NCBI GenBank assembly: GCA_017621735.1
Contig: JAGASM010000002.1
Span: 1-54,301, forward strand
Length of the DNA stretch: 54,301 bases
Direction of reading: 5' to 3'
DNA from: Clostridia bacterium
GTDB taxonomy: Bacteria; Bacillota; Clostridia; Christensenellales; Borkfalkiaceae
Position 1 is the stretch's first letter. Every line of letters starts with the position of its first letter. The notes under the pieces were generated by a model. That model searched no databases and was not told the DNA's origin. It saw nothing but the letters and a program-made list of their open reading frames with translations. Made by a program: the position numbers and the translations under genes. This document shows, in pieces, positions 8,608-17,689 of this stretch.

Positions 8608-9548
8608 TTCTTTTCTCCTTTTTGTCGCCGTGCTTCTTCCTTCTCGTACGCTTTGACGATTGCGGAAACGAGCGGATGGCGAACGACGTCCTTCTCCGTT
8701 AAACGGCATACCGCAACGTCGTCGATCTCCCCTAACAAAGAAACGGCGTGTTTGAGTCCGCTCGATTTTCCCTCCGGAAGGTCCGTTTGCGTCATATCGC
8801 CCGTAACGACCATTTTACTCCCCTCTCCCAAACGGGTGAGGAACATTTTCATTTGTTCGCGCGTCGCGTTTTGCGCTTCGTCCAAAATGACAAACGCATT
8901 GTTGAGCGTTCTTCCGCGCATGTATGCAAGGGGCGCGACTTCGATATTCCCCTTTTCCATGAGTTTTGCGTACGTTTCCACGCCGAACATCTCTTGGAGC
9001 GCGTCGTATAACGGACGCAAATAGGGATCGACTTTCGTCTGTAAATCTCCCGGCAAAAACCCGAGTTTTTCCCCCGCCTCTACCGCAGGGCGAGTGAGAA
9101 TAATCTTCTCGATTTGCTTTGCTTTATACGCCGCAACCGCAAGGCATACCGCAAGATACGTCTTCCCCGTGCCCGCAGGCCCGACGCCGAACGTAATGGT
9201 ATGGCTCTTGACGGCGGAAACGTACTCTTTTTGCCCGACCGTCTTGCATTTGACGGGCTTCCCGCGCGAAGTTACCGCGACGACGCCCTTCATCACGCCT
9301 TCGATATCGGAGGCACGCCCCTCGCGCGCCAAACTGATACAGTACGCGAGCGCGCCCTTGTCGATTTGCTCGCCCGCTTCGGCGATTGCAAGCAATCCGC
9401 GTATGACGTCCGCGCCGACGGCAACGTTTTCCTCCTCTCCTTCCAAGACGATGCGCGTATCCTCAATGCGTGTGAAAAGGGTTAATTCCCGCGCGATCGC
9501 GGTTAAATTTTCATCAAAAATTCCGAGGACGGTGCGAAGTTTGTCCAA
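8604..9548 (-). CDS. phoH: PhoH-like ATPase
   Basis: This 314-residue PhoH-family P-loop ATPase is a single-domain form found in nearly all Bacillota beside ybeY and linked to RNA metabolism. Walker A is GPAGTGKT (near residue 122) and Walker B is VILDEAQN, followed by the sensor VTGDMTQTDLP. The start codon is TTG, with AAGAGG about 13 nt upstream; no ATG or GTG is in frame further out. The gap to yqfD (about 70 bases) holds a small GACGCG inverted repeat that may slow transcription. Confidence 0.93.
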   Translation of the reverse strand: MDKLRTVLGIFDENLTAIARELTLFTRIEDTRIVLEGEEENVAVGADVIRGLLAIAEAGEQIDKGALAYCISLAREGRASDIEGVMKGVVAVTSRGKPVKCKTVGQKEYVSAVKSHTITFGVGPAGTGKTYLAVCLAVAAYKAKQIEKIILTRPAVEAGEKLGFLPGDLQTKVDPYLRPLYDALQEMFGVETYAKLMEKGNIEVAPLAYMRGRTLNNAFVILDEAQNATREQMKMFLTRLGEGSKMVVTGDMTQTDLPEGKSSGLKHAVSLLGEIDDVAVCRLTEKDVVRHPLVSAIVKAYEKEEARRQKGEKK

Positions 9549-9617
9549 CCCGCCCGTTTCTACCTCTTGCCTTGTCCGTTCCGTAAAAAACCTCCCGCGA
9601 CGCGATCCGCGTCGGCG

Positions 9618-10466
9618 TTATTTCATATTCATACGGGCAACCGTAACCACCGTTCCGACGACGGTCCACCCCGACGGCGACCGTTCGGCGCGAAGATCCG
9701 CTTGTTCGCCGTATTCCAACTGCGCCATCGAAAGAGCGCCCTCTTCCGTTTCCGCTTGATATTCCTTTGCAATTTCCGTGTAAATTTCCGCCTGCGCGAT
9801 GACGACCGTTTCCCGCCCCTCAATTTGGCAATCGACGAGAATTTGTCCCGCCTCGACCGTTTGTCCCTCTGTAACAAGGGGAACTCCGCGCATGACGACG
9901 AGCCGCTCCACCCTTCCGCCCGTCGGCGCAACGAGGGGCTCGCTTTTGAGCAAGTCTGCGTTTTCGTCCGCCTGTACCTCGACCGTAACGATTCCGCCCG
10001 CATGAGATATTTCGCAAAACGTAACGTCTTTTAAGGAAAGAATTTCCGATTTTGCCAAAGCGGTCGACGGCGGGAATTTTCCGAAAGAAGAAATGCCGTG
10101 TCGGCGAAGGACGGCGCGCACTTCTTCTACGTAATACGCCCCGCTCCCGACGACGTCAATCCGCAATACGTACGTTTGCGCAAACGAGATTGCCGAAAAA
10201 AACAAAAACGCGCCGACAAAAAGTCCTGCCCGCCGTTTACAAAAACGCAGCGCACGGGCGATCCCCGCAGGGAACACTTTTTTTACATTATAACACGAAC
10301 TTTGCAAAATTGCAAAAACTTTTTTCACGTCTTTGCGCGCAATCAGGATAAGTATGCCCGTTTTTCCGTATTTTTTGACCGAATAAAGGGAAATTCCCTC
10401 TCGTTTTAACTTGTTTACGGCGTAAACGCAACTGACGCCTTCCAAAATAAGATACGATTTTAACAC
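9618..10466 (-). CDS. yqfD: Sporulation protein YqfD
   Basis: This 282-residue protein matches YqfD, a mother-cell sporulation membrane protein that pairs with YqfC. The first 75 residues form a small alpha/beta domain. A basic stretch leads to one membrane helix (about 78-96, FVGAFLFFSAISF), and the rest is predicted outside (VEVQADENADLL, PLVAPTGGRVERLVV). It is somewhat shorter than Bacillus YqfD (about 400). The start is GTG with only a weak GGGTAG site. It is separated from yqfC by 258 bases of tandemly repeated DNA, unusual inside this normally tight pair. Confidence 0.85.
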   Translation of the reverse strand: MLKSYLILEGVSCVYAVNKLKREGISLYSVKKYGKTGILILIARKDVKKVFAILQSSCYNVKKVFPAGIARALRFCKRRAGLFVGAFLFFSAISFAQTYVLRIDVVGSGAYYVEEVRAVLRRHGISSFGKFPPSTALAKSEILSLKDVTFCEISHAGGIVTVEVQADENADLLKSEPLVAPTGGRVERLVVMRGVPLVTEGQTVEAGQILVDCQIEGRETVVIAQAEIYTEIAKEYQAETEEGALSMAQLEYGEQADLRAERSPSGWTVVGTVVTVARMNMK

Positions 10467-10512
10467 TTCAAACTACCCGCCTACGCGTAGATTTTCAACC
10501 GCCGACTTTCCT

Positions 10513-10648
10513 TTTCTCTCCGACTGCACGCAAACAGCCGATTATCCGTAATTTTTCGCCCAAGCCGCAAATCATAGGCAACGGGCGCCGTTTTTTCTCT
10601 CCGACCGCGCGCAAACAGCCGATTATCCGTAATTTTCCGCCCAAGCCC
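10513..10648. repeat. Tandem duplication between yqfC and yqfD
   Basis: Two copies of a 55-base core (10513-10567 and 10594-10648) with an 81-base period and about 4 differences. The opening motif TTCTCTCCGAC also occurs a third time at about 10738, at the 3' end of yqfC, so the unit probably derives from the gene end. No other gene is seen in the interval 10467-10724. Confidence 0.85.
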
Positions 10649-10724
10649 CGCTTATTGATACGCCGCCCAACCGTACGCCCCTCAACAAGAAATTGATTTT
10701 CTATCCGTTTCCCCGTCCGCGCTT

Positions 10725-11030
10725 TTAACCTTTCTTTTTCTCTCCGACGGTTCCCAAGACCGCCCGTTCTACCCGTTCGATTTGACCGTTGACGATAAGA
10801 TCGCCCCCCAAGTATTTTCCGACGGAAAGCCGTTCCCCGATAACGGAAAAAAGAGCGGACTTCCCCTCTAACAAAATTTTTTCGGGGGAAAACTCCCGAA
10901 TTTTCCGTACGTTTTGAAAATACCCGCCCACCCCGTCCACGACGGTATATTGCATGCACGAACCGCTTGCGGCGCCGAGTTGCCGTTTGATCTCGCTTAA
11001 TAAATTCATCTCTTTATTGTATGCAATCAA
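10725..11030 (-). CDS. yqfC: Sporulation protein YqfC family
   Basis: About 100 residues with the YqfC-like core GEKxLxV and the C-terminal signature YLGGDLIVNGQIERVE. Together with adjacent yqfD it belongs to the sporulation module conserved in spore formers. The chosen start is TTG 11030, with AAGGCGGGG about 11 nt upstream. An in-frame ATG at 11009 would fit the family N-terminus equally well but has a purine site with no spacing. No promoter is visible between it and the gap terminator, so it may be read through from gap. Confidence 0.75.
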   Translation of the reverse strand: MIAYNKEMNLLSEIKRQLGAASGSCMQYTVVDGVGGYFQNVRKIREFSPEKILLEGKSALFSVIGERLSVGKYLGGDLIVNGQIERVERAVLGTVGEKKKG

Positions 11031-11057
11031 AACGCCGTTTACCCCGCCTTTTCCGCA

Positions 11058-11091
11058 TAAAAAAACCGCCCCGCGCTTTTGCGCGGAGCGG
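11058..11091 (-). terminator. Terminator of gap
   Basis: An 11-bp stem (11066-11076 with 11081-11091, one G-T) and TTTT/AAAA loop, followed on the minus strand by seven T. Confidence 0.85.
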
Positions 11092-11104
11092 AAATTGCCA
11101 AACC

Positions 11105-12124
11105 TTAAAGTTCTGCGAAATATTTGATCGTTCTAACCATTTGGCTGGTGTACGAATTTTCGTTGTCGTACCAAGAAACGACCTTAACAAGCGTCGTGCC
11201 GTCGCCCATAGGCATGCACTTCGTTTGCGTAGCATCGAACAAGGAACCGTAGGTGATACCGATGATGTCGGAGGATACGAGTTCTTCTTCGGTGTAGCCG
11301 AAGGATGCGGAAGAAGCGTCCTTCATTGCCTTGTTGACAGCGTCCTTATCGACGTCGCCTTCGCAAATTGCGATGAGTTGGGTAAGCGATCCGGTGGGAA
11401 CGGGAACGCGTTGTGCGCAGCCGTCCAAAACGCCGTTGAGTTCGGGAATAACAAGACCGATTGCCTTTGCAGCGCCCGTGGAGTTGGGAACGATGTTTAC
11501 TGCAGCGGCACGCGCACGGCGCAAATCGCCCTTGCGGTGAGGTCCGTCGAGTACCATTTGGTCGCCCGTGTATGCGTGAATGGTCGTCATGTAGCCCTTC
11601 TTAATGGTAGCGAGCTTGTTGAGCGCGTTTGCCATAGGAGCAAGGCAGTTGGTCGTGCAGGAAGCAGCGGAGATGATCGTGTCTTCCTTTTTAAGCGTGT
11701 TTTCGTTTACGCTGAATACGATGGTGGGAAGATCGTTTCCTGCGGGTGCGGAAATAACGACTTTCTTCGCGCCTGCTTTGATATGCGCTTCCGACTTTGC
11801 CTTGGAGCAGTAGAAGCCCGTGCATTCAAGAACGACGTCTACACCGATTTGACCCCAAGGAAGATTTGCCGCGTCTTTTTCCGCATAAATCTTGATGGTC
11901 TTTCCGCAAACGGTAATCGTACCTTCTTCGTCGTTTACCGTAACGGTATCCGCGTGTTCGTATCTACCTTGCGCGGAATCGTACTTCAACAAATGAGCGA
12001 GCATTTTGGGGCTGGTGAGGTCGTTGATCGCAACGATTTCGTAACCTGCTGCACCGAACATTTGTCTGAACGCAAGACGGCCGATTCTACCGAAGCCGTT
12101 AATTGCAACTCTTACATTAGCCAT
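11105..12124 (-). CDS. gap: Glyceraldehyde-3-phosphate dehydrogenase
   Basis: The 339-residue glycolytic enzyme oxidises glyceraldehyde 3-phosphate with NAD and phosphate. The Rossmann motif INGFGRIGR is at residues 8-16, the catalytic Cys is in [12 protein letters not shown] (near 152), and the C-terminal WYDNENSY is intact. The start is ATG 12124 with GGAGG 8-12 nt upstream; the longer frame (MFQKTEVFI...) lacks a site. It has its own strong promoter and terminator. Neighbouring fba is transcribed divergently beyond the aminopeptidase. Confidence 0.97.
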   Translation of the reverse strand: MANVRVAINGFGRIGRLAFRQMFGAAGYEIVAINDLTSPKMLAHLLKYDSAQGRYEHADTVTVNDEEGTITVCGKTIKIYAEKDAANLPWGQIGVDVVLECTGFYCSKAKSEAHIKAGAKKVVISAPAGNDLPTIVFSVNENTLKKEDTIISAASCTTNCLAPMANALNKLATIKKGYMTTIHAYTGDQMVLDGPHRKGDLRRARAAAVNIVPNSTGAAKAIGLVIPELNGVLDGCAQRVPVPTGSLTQLIAICEGDVDKDAVNKAMKDASSASFGYTEEELVSSDIIGITYGSLFDATQTKCMPMGDGTTLVKVVSWYDNENSYTSQMVRTIKYFAEL

Positions 12125-12185
12125 AATAAAAACCTCCGTTTTTTGAAACATTTTTTCGGCGCAATCCGCGCCCTTTTACATGATA

Positions 12186-12214
12186 ATTATACCATTCTTT
12201 TTTCCGTTCGTCAA
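12186..12214 (-). promoter_or_regulatory. Sigma-A promoter of gap
   Basis: TTGACG (12209-12214), a 17-nt spacer and TATAAT (12186-12191) on the minus strand. The leader is about 55 nt. Confidence 0.85.
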
Positions 12215-12331
12215 CGCTTTTAGCGCGGTTTCTTACTTTTCTGGCAGTTTGTACGCCAAAATTTATTTTGCTTGCAAAGTTCGCACAATTCCCCCGATTT
12301 TTTCAAAAGAATCCTTCCTTTGCCGTTTGGA

Positions 12332-12563
12332 AAAGCCGATATTTCTAAAAAACCCGCCGCGTTTCGCTTTTCAAACAAACGCCTTGTTTTAGGCGAGATT
12401 TTCGGGATTTAACCCCAACAGATCTTCCGCAACGAACCGCCCGTCCTAAAGCCGATATTTCTCAAAAACCCGCCGCGTTTCGCTTTTCAAACAAGCGCCT
12501 TGTTTTAGGCGAGATTTTCGGGATTTAACCCCAACAGATCTTCCACAACAAACCGCCCGTCCT
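12332..12563. repeat. 116-bp tandem duplication of the aminopeptidase 3' end
   Basis: Copies 12332-12447 and 12448-12563 match except at about four positions. The proximal copy contains the last 19 or so codons and stop of the M29 aminopeptidase. The distal copy carries the same codons as non-translated DNA past the stop, together with the downstream region. Confidence 0.92.
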
Positions 12564-13620
12564 TTCGAATGAGTTCCCCGTCAAACCAAATTTCTCCGCC
12601 GCCGTATTCTTTCGTCATAATGAGCACGAGGTCCCAATGCACGCTCGACTGATTGCCGTTGGGCGCGTCGTCGTAACAGCATCCGGGGGTAAAGTGAATG
12701 CTCCCTGCAATCTTTTCGTCGAACAGAGTATCGAGCATCGGATCGTTGATAAACGGATTGACGCCGATGGCGAACTCCCCGACGTATCGCGCGCCTGCGT
12801 CCGTATCGAATACCGCCTGCAAGGCTTCCGTATTCGAGGACGTCGCCTCTACGATCTTTCCATTTTCAAAGACAAGGCGAACGTTTTCGTGTTTGATGCC
12901 CCGTTGCATGGAAGGCGCGTTATAGGTAATGACGCCGTTGACGCTCTCTTTTACGGGCGCGGTATAAACTTCGCCGTCGGGAATGTTTAATTCCCCCGCA
13001 CATTTTACCGCGGGGATCCCCTTGATGGAGAAGGTCAAATCCGTACCCTTTGCGACAAGGCGGACTTTGTCCGTTTTTTCCATCCGCGCTTTGAGCGCGT
13101 CCATCGCCTTGTCCATCTTTGCATAGTCGAGGGTGCAAACTTTGAAGAAGAAATCTTCAAACGCAGGCGTAGACATTCCCGCAGACTGCGCCATGGAGGG
13201 AAGAGGATAGCGCAAGACCACCCAACGCGTCTTGTTTACGCGCAATTCGTGGTGAACGGGATACATGAAGAGGCGGGATTCAAGCGCCATGTTTTCGGCG
13301 GGAACGTCCGAGTACTCAAACGTGTTTTCCGCGCCGCGCACGGCGATATAGCAATCCATATCTTCCATAATATGCCCTTCGTAATCGGCGAGCGCCCGTT
13401 GATGCGCTTCGTTCGTGTTCATGAGCATACTTCTGCGGATTTTGGTGGAATTGAGTTTGACGTAAGGAAGAGCGCCCGCTTTTTGCGCCGTTTCTACGAG
13501 CGCGCAACCGATCTCCGCGTCCGTGTCGTACAAATCGATAAAGACCTTTTCCCCTTTTTGGCATTTGCAAGAATAATTGACGAGCACGTCGGCAAGACGG
13601 TCGATTCTCGGATCTCTCAT
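12505..13620 (-). CDS. M29-family metallo-aminopeptidase
   Basis: A 371-residue cytoplasmic aminopeptidase of the thermophilic metalloprotease family (AmpS/PepS type), releasing N-terminal residues from peptides with two metal ions. The N-terminal half shows LADVLVNYSCKCQKGEKVFI. The C-terminal metal region shows GEFAIGVNP, DEKIAGSIHFTPG and SSVHWDLVLIM, with the Glu, His and Asp ligands present. The start is ATG 13620, with AAAGGAG in place and a promoter just upstream. Its last codons lie within the 116-bp duplication. Confidence 0.93.
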   Translation of the reverse strand: MRDPRIDRLADVLVNYSCKCQKGEKVFIDLYDTDAEIGCALVETAQKAGALPYVKLNSTKIRRSMLMNTNEAHQRALADYEGHIMEDMDCYIAVRGAENTFEYSDVPAENMALESRLFMYPVHHELRVNKTRWVVLRYPLPSMAQSAGMSTPAFEDFFFKVCTLDYAKMDKAMDALKARMEKTDKVRLVAKGTDLTFSIKGIPAVKCAGELNIPDGEVYTAPVKESVNGVITYNAPSMQRGIKHENVRLVFENGKIVEATSSNTEALQAVFDTDAGARYVGEFAIGVNPFINDPMLDTLFDEKIAGSIHFTPGCCYDDAPNGNQSSVHWDLVLIMTKEYGGGEIWFDGELIRKDGRFVVEDLLGLNPENLA

Positions 13621-13651
13621 TTTGTTCTCCTTTCTAATTTGCATTTCCTCT

Positions 13652-13680
13652 ATTATATTCCGCACAATCGGACAAGTCAA
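13652..13680 (-). promoter_or_regulatory. Sigma-A promoter of the M29 aminopeptidase
   Basis: TTGACT (13675-13680), a 17-nt spacer and TATAAT (13652-13657) on the minus strand. Confidence 0.85.
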
Positions 13681-13720
13681 AGGTTTTTCCCGAAATTTTG
13701 CAACTTGTCCCTTTACTTTG

Positions 13721-13749
13721 TTGCTTTTTCACAAAAAAAGATTTATAAT
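13721..13749 (+). promoter_or_regulatory. Sigma-A promoter of fba
   Basis: TTGCTT (13721-13726), a 17-nt spacer and TATAAT (13744-13749). It is divergent from the aminopeptidase promoter, with about 40 bases between the two -35 boxes. Confidence 0.8.
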
Positions 13750-13781
13750 AAAAGCAACGAATTTTCTCGGAGGATTTTATC

Positions 13782-14717
13782 ATGCCCTTAGTAACAACGA
13801 AAGAAATGTTCAAAAAAGCATACGAAGGCGGTTATGCAGTCGGCGCGTTTAACGTGAACAACATGGAAATGGTTCAAGCGATCGTAGACGCTGCAAACGA
13901 ATGCAACTCGCCCGTTATTTTACAGGTTTCCGCAGGCGCGAGAAAGTACGCAAATCCCGTTTATTTGCGCCACCTCGTTCAAGCGGCTGCTGAAACGACG
14001 AATATTCCCATCGCAATGCACCTCGACCACGGCGCGGACTTCGAAACGTGCAAAGCGTGCATCGACGCGGGCTTTACGTCCGTCATGATCGACGCTTCTT
14101 CCAAGCCTTGGGAAGAAAACATTGCCATCACCAAGCAAGTCGTAGAATACGCGCACGCACACGGCGTCGTCGTGGAAGCGGAACTCGGCAAACTCGCAGG
14201 CGTTGAAGACGACGTTCAAGTAGACGCAAAAGACGCGATGTTCACCTCTCCCGACGAAGTACAAGAATTCACCGAACGCACGGGAATCGACTCCCTTGCA
14301 ATCGCAATCGGTACGAGCCACGGCGCTTACAAGTTTAAGCCCGGTCAAGATCCCAAACTCCGCATCGACATTTTGGAAGAAATCGGCAGACGCCTTCCCG
14401 GATTCCCTATCGTCTTGCACGGCGCTTCTTCCGTTCCTCAAGATCAAGTTGCAATCGTCAACGAATTCGGCGGTTCGATGCCCAACGCAATCGGCATTCC
14501 CGAAAGCGAACTCAAAAAGGCGGCTGCACTTGCCGTTTGCAAGATCAACATTGACTCCGACCTCCGCGTAGCGTTTACGGCGGCAATCAGAAAGCACTTC
14601 TCCGATCATCCCGATCACTTCGACCCCCGTCAATACCTCGGCGACGCGCGCTCGAACATGAAAGAAATGGTCAAGCACAAGATCATCAACGTGCTCGGTT
14701 CCGCAAACAAAGCGTAA
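13782..14717 (+). CDS. fba: Class II fructose-bisphosphate aldolase
   Basis: The 311-residue zinc-dependent aldolase cleaves fructose 1,6-bisphosphate in glycolysis. Visible motifs: HLDHG (catalytic Asp and zinc His, near 84), EAELG, GTSHGAYKFKPG (zinc His), LHGASS and NIDSDLR (phosphate and substrate binding). GGAGG sits 9-13 nt before the ATG. It is the only long plus-strand gene in the first 28 kb and is monocistronic with its own terminator. Confidence 0.97.
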   Translation: MPLVTTKEMFKKAYEGGYAVGAFNVNNMEMVQAIVDAANECNSPVILQVSAGARKYANPVYLRHLVQAAAETTNIPIAMHLDHGADFETCKACIDAGFTSVMIDASSKPWEENIAITKQVVEYAHAHGVVVEAELGKLAGVEDDVQVDAKDAMFTSPDEVQEFTERTGIDSLAIAIGTSHGAYKFKPGQDPKLRIDILEEIGRRLPGFPIVLHGASSVPQDQVAIVNEFGGSMPNAIGIPESELKKAAALAVCKINIDSDLRVAFTAAIRKHFSDHPDHFDPRQYLGDARSNMKEMVKHKIINVLGSANKA

Positions 14718-14723
14718 AAATTC

Positions 14724-14754
14724 AAAAGCCCTTGCTCCTTGCAAGGGCTTTTTC
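14724..14754 (+). terminator. Terminator of fba
   Basis: Stem AAAAGCCCTTGC (14724-14735) pairs with 14741-14752, then TTCTTT. Confidence 0.88.
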
Positions 14755-14756
14755 TT

Positions 14757-14800
14757 TGAAAAAAGGCAAACGGTTTTTTCCGCTTGCCTTTTCTTTTTTA
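14757..14800 (-). terminator. Terminator of the collagen-like protease gene
   Basis: Stem AAAAGGCAAACGG (14761-14773) with 14780-14792 (one G-T). T-rich flanks on both strands make it probably bidirectional between the convergent genes. Confidence 0.78.
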
Positions 14801-14808
14801 TCTGTTTT

Positions 14809-16272
14809 TTATTCAAAATATACGAGGTCGGAAAAGGCGACCGTATGCGTCTGCGTTTGAAACAGTTGTCCGCCGCGCCGATAAGAAAAGGCGATTTCGT
14901 CCCCTTCCTCCACCCAAAAGAGGAAATCTCCAAGGGTAAACGTGCGTTCGAGCGCAATCTCCTCTCCGTTGTGGAAAAACGACGCAATGACGTCGTCCGC
15001 CTGTATTCCGAGCGAATGCACAATGCTCCCCTCCGCCACTTCCGTAACAAGACACTCTTCGACGATCTTCCCCGTTTGCGCAACGCCGTCGTATACGTAT
15101 TTGGAATTTTGTCCGCGCACGGTTACGCCGAGTTTGACTTTGAGGACTCCCTGCGTTTCCGCATCGCTGTCTTTTGCATACCGCAAAACGTTTTCCGCAA
15201 CCCCTTCCACAATGGAAACGGGAATGGCGTAATTGACGTTTTGCTGCGAAAGGATTCCCGCGTTGACAAGTCCGATGAGTTCCCCTTCCACGTTGAACAG
15301 TCCGCCGCCCGAATTGCCCTTATAAAGCGGGGTATCAATTCGCATTGCGCGATACGCGCGTTCCGTTCCGTCAATGCTGAGAGAAATCTGCTCGCTTTCC
15401 ACGCTGACGATCCCCTTTGTCGCGCTCAATCCTTCCCCGTTCGGATTGCCCACCGTAAACGCCGTTTGCCCGACGGAATACCCTTGAGCAAGCGTAACCG
15501 CTTGAACGTTTGGATTTACCCCTTCCACCGCCGAACGGTCGGCGCGCAACACCGCGACGTCGTAAGTGATCGACCCGCCGACGTATTCGCACGGGATTGC
15601 ATATTCGTCGTACGTGTACGTATTTTGCCCCTCTTCCGTTTCTTTGTGCGGAGCGCGCTCGCTCCCGTATAAATAACAATGGATCGTGTCGGAAATTTTA
15701 TCCGTCCCCATGGCGTCCTCGTTGTGAACGACGTGATAGTTGGTGAGAAAGTAAACGCTATCCGCGCTCGTTTGATAGACGATGCCTGCGCCCGTATATA
15801 CCGCTTGGTTCATTCCGCTTTGCAAGCCGTCGTCCTTTTCGGTAAATTCGCTAAACACTTTGACCACCGACTGCAAACAGCGCGCAATTACGTGCGCGTC
15901 GTCCTTTTCGAGCGAAAGATACTGCTCCAAAAATTCGCCGTACGCAATTTGTCCGTACTTCTCGCAATACGCCTCGTAAAGAGCGGAAACGGTAACGTCC
16001 TGCCCGTCCTCTCCCGCTTGACCGTCCTGCCCGTCCTGCCCGTCCTGTCCGTCTTTCCCGTTCGTTACCTCGAACGTCGTGCTCGTTCCGTCGGAAAAAT
16101 AGACGGTATACGTATCTACGCCGCCTTCCGACGCAGTTTTTTCAATGGAAGTAATTCCCACGCCGTCTTGACCGTCTTTTCCGTCCTTTCCGTCTGCTCC
16201 GCACCCCGAAAGCGCGCATCCGAAAAGAAGACTTCCCAGCAAGAGCGCAATTACATGTTTCATCCCTTTCAT
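14809..16272 (-). CDS. Trypsin-like (HtrA-type) lipoprotein with collagen-like linkers
   Basis: A 487-residue predicted lipoprotein. The signal peptide ends in ALSGC (Cys near 25). Two Gly-x-Asp collagen-like runs (GKDGKDGQDG type, near 27-37 and 70-95) flank a small beta segment. A short helical region precedes the protease domain. The catalytic triad is visible: His in TNYHVV, Asp in YDVAVL, Ser in KGNSGGGL. A PDZ-like domain forms the C-terminal third. It probably cleaves or refolds proteins at the cell surface. AAGGAG supports ATG 16272. It is paralogous to the next gene and may be co-transcribed past the terminator between them. Confidence 0.9.
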   Translation of the reverse strand: MKGMKHVIALLLGSLLFGCALSGCGADGKDGKDGQDGVGITSIEKTASEGGVDTYTVYFSDGTSTTFEVTNGKDGQDGQDGQDGQAGEDGQDVTVSALYEAYCEKYGQIAYGEFLEQYLSLEKDDAHVIARCLQSVVKVFSEFTEKDDGLQSGMNQAVYTGAGIVYQTSADSVYFLTNYHVVHNEDAMGTDKISDTIHCYLYGSERAPHKETEEGQNTYTYDEYAIPCEYVGGSITYDVAVLRADRSAVEGVNPNVQAVTLAQGYSVGQTAFTVGNPNGEGLSATKGIVSVESEQISLSIDGTERAYRAMRIDTPLYKGNSGGGLFNVEGELIGLVNAGILSQQNVNYAIPVSIVEGVAENVLRYAKDSDAETQGVLKVKLGVTVRGQNSKYVYDGVAQTGKIVEECLVTEVAEGSIVHSLGIQADDVIASFFHNGEEIALERTFTLGDFLFWVEEGDEIAFSYRRGGQLFQTQTHTVAFSDLVYFE

Positions 16273-16285
16273 CGTTCTCTCCTTG

Positions 16286-16316
16286 AAAAATCCCCTTCCG
16301 ACGAAGGGGATTTTTT
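16286..16316 (-). terminator. Terminator between the two protease genes, abutting the next Shine-Dalgarno
   Basis: Stem AAAAATCCCCTTC (16286-16298) with 16303-16315, then T-run on the minus strand. The trailing T/A run continues directly into the AAGGAG site of the next gene, so stem formation could also influence its translation. Confidence 0.8.
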
Positions 16317-16318
16317 CG

Positions 16319-17689
16319 TTAATTGTACAGCGTGAAGTCGGAATTGTCGTCAAATTCGACGTATTCCGTTACCTGCTCCCCGTTCCGCGACACCACAAAA
16401 CGGACGCTTTGTCCTTTCCGAACGCCCATCATAAACGTTCTCAACTGATGTTGGCGGGTAATGATAAGCGGGGCTTTACCTTCAACCTCAACCGAGTAGA
16501 TAATATCCCCCGATTGCAAGTTCCCGTGTGCGGGAGATCCCGCCGAAACGGCAGAAATCCCCACCGTTTCTTCTACGTAGACCTTACCGTTCTCCTCGTG
16601 ATAGACGGACTTGCTGTCCGTTACCGTCGTGGTAATCCCGAGCGTTGCGCAAAACGCCCCGCGCGCGCCGGAATCGGCGTTGTCGATAATATTTTGCGCG
16701 ACCGAAAGCGCAAGATTTGCGGGAATGGCATACCCGAATGCGTCCACGCCCGTTTCTTCCGTGCGCGCGTTGACAATGCCCAAAAGTTCTCCGTCCGCGT
16801 TAAACAGTCCCCCGCCCGAATTGCCGTGGTTGACGGGCGCGTCCGTTCGGATTTCTAACAGAGAAACGGTGCGCGATTCGTCCGAGGTGGAAATGGTGAT
16901 ATATTCCGCGTCGACGCTGACGATTCCGCCGACGGCGGAAAGCCCTTCCCCTTCCGGATTGCCGACGGCATACACGCGTTCGCCCACCGTAACCGCATCC
17001 GAATTTGCCCCGACGACGGCGGTTGCCGAACTGTCTTTTAATACCGCGCTCCCTTCCACCTTTAATACGGCGATATCAAAATCCATCGCCCCGCCGAGGA
17101 AGGTTGCCGAGATTGCCCGTGCGCTGTGTTCGCCCCCGTAAAGATAGAGGGAAATTTTATCGCTGACGTGCGCGACCGTTTCCGTGCCGACGCTCGCCTT
17201 GTCGTAAATGACGTGATAGTTGGTAACGACGAGGGCGTTCCCCGCCTCTTTGTCAAGCGAATAGATGACGCCCGCGCCCATGCTCGTTACTTCCGACGTC
17301 GTGGTCGTAGGCCGCATATATCCGCCGCCCGTCGTGGTGAGTTCGGTAAATTGCGCCCATACGCTGACCGCCGAAGTAAGCGCGCGGTTGAGCCCGACGG
17401 AATCGTCCGTCGTAAGCGTTAAATACAGTTGAAGGAAATCCAAAAACGATCCCTCGTAGCCCTCTTCTTTTGCCGCGTCGTACGCTTCGCGCACGGCGGT
17501 GCTGCCCGCTCCGCCCGAAACGGAAGCGAGCCAACTGCTTTCCGTCCCGTCGAATCCTTGCTCGGTTGCAATTTCGTACGGGCTCGTATCGTCGTAAACG
17601 GCGGGGTTGCCAAACGAACAAGCCGACGCCGTTCCCGCAACCAAAATCGCGGTAAATAATGATACTATCACCGTCGTTTTTTTCTTCAT
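16319..17689 (-). CDS. Trypsin-like (HtrA-type) exported protease
   Basis: A 456-residue exported serine protease. The signal peptide has a weak lipobox (SAC at about 22-24), so lipidation is likely but not certain. A short helical domain (EEGYEGSFLDFLQLYLTL) precedes the protease and resembles that of the neighbouring paralogue. Triad residues: His in TNYHVI, Asp in FDIAVL, Ser in HGNSGGGL. A C-terminal PDZ-like domain contains GSPAHGNLQSGDIIYSV. AAAGGAGG supports ATG 17689. No collagen-like segment is present, unlike the neighbour. Probably a surface quality-control protease. Confidence 0.9.
   Translation of the reverse strand: MKKKTTVIVSLFTAILVAGTASACSFGNPAVYDDTSPYEIATEQGFDGTESSWLASVSGGAGSTAVREAYDAAKEEGYEGSFLDFLQLYLTLTTDDSVGLNRALTSAVSVWAQFTELTTTGGGYMRPTTTTSEVTSMGAGVIYSLDKEAGNALVVTNYHVIYDKASVGTETVAHVSDKISLYLYGGEHSARAISATFLGGAMDFDIAVLKVEGSAVLKDSSATAVVGANSDAVTVGERVYAVGNPEGEGLSAVGGIVSVDAEYITISTSDESRTVSLLEIRTDAPVNHGNSGGGLFNADGELLGIVNARTEETGVDAFGYAIPANLALSVAQNIIDNADSGARGAFCATLGITTTVTDSKSVYHEENGKVYVEETVGISAVSAGSPAHGNLQSGDIIYSVEVEGKAPLIITRQHQLRTFMMGVRKGQSVRFVVSRNGEQVTEYVEFDDNSDFTLYN

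Noticed and set aside
10495..10959. A 154-codon frame with repeated GLGEKLRIIGCLRAVGEKR-like peptides
   Set aside because: The peptide repeats come from the 81-bp DNA duplication read in one frame. It overlaps yqfC out of frame and lacks a ribosome site.
13920..15083. A 387-codon minus-strand frame antisense to fba
   Set aside because: It spans the fba terminator and the end of a protease gene on a different frame. The fba coding evidence is decisive, so it is a codon-bias shadow.
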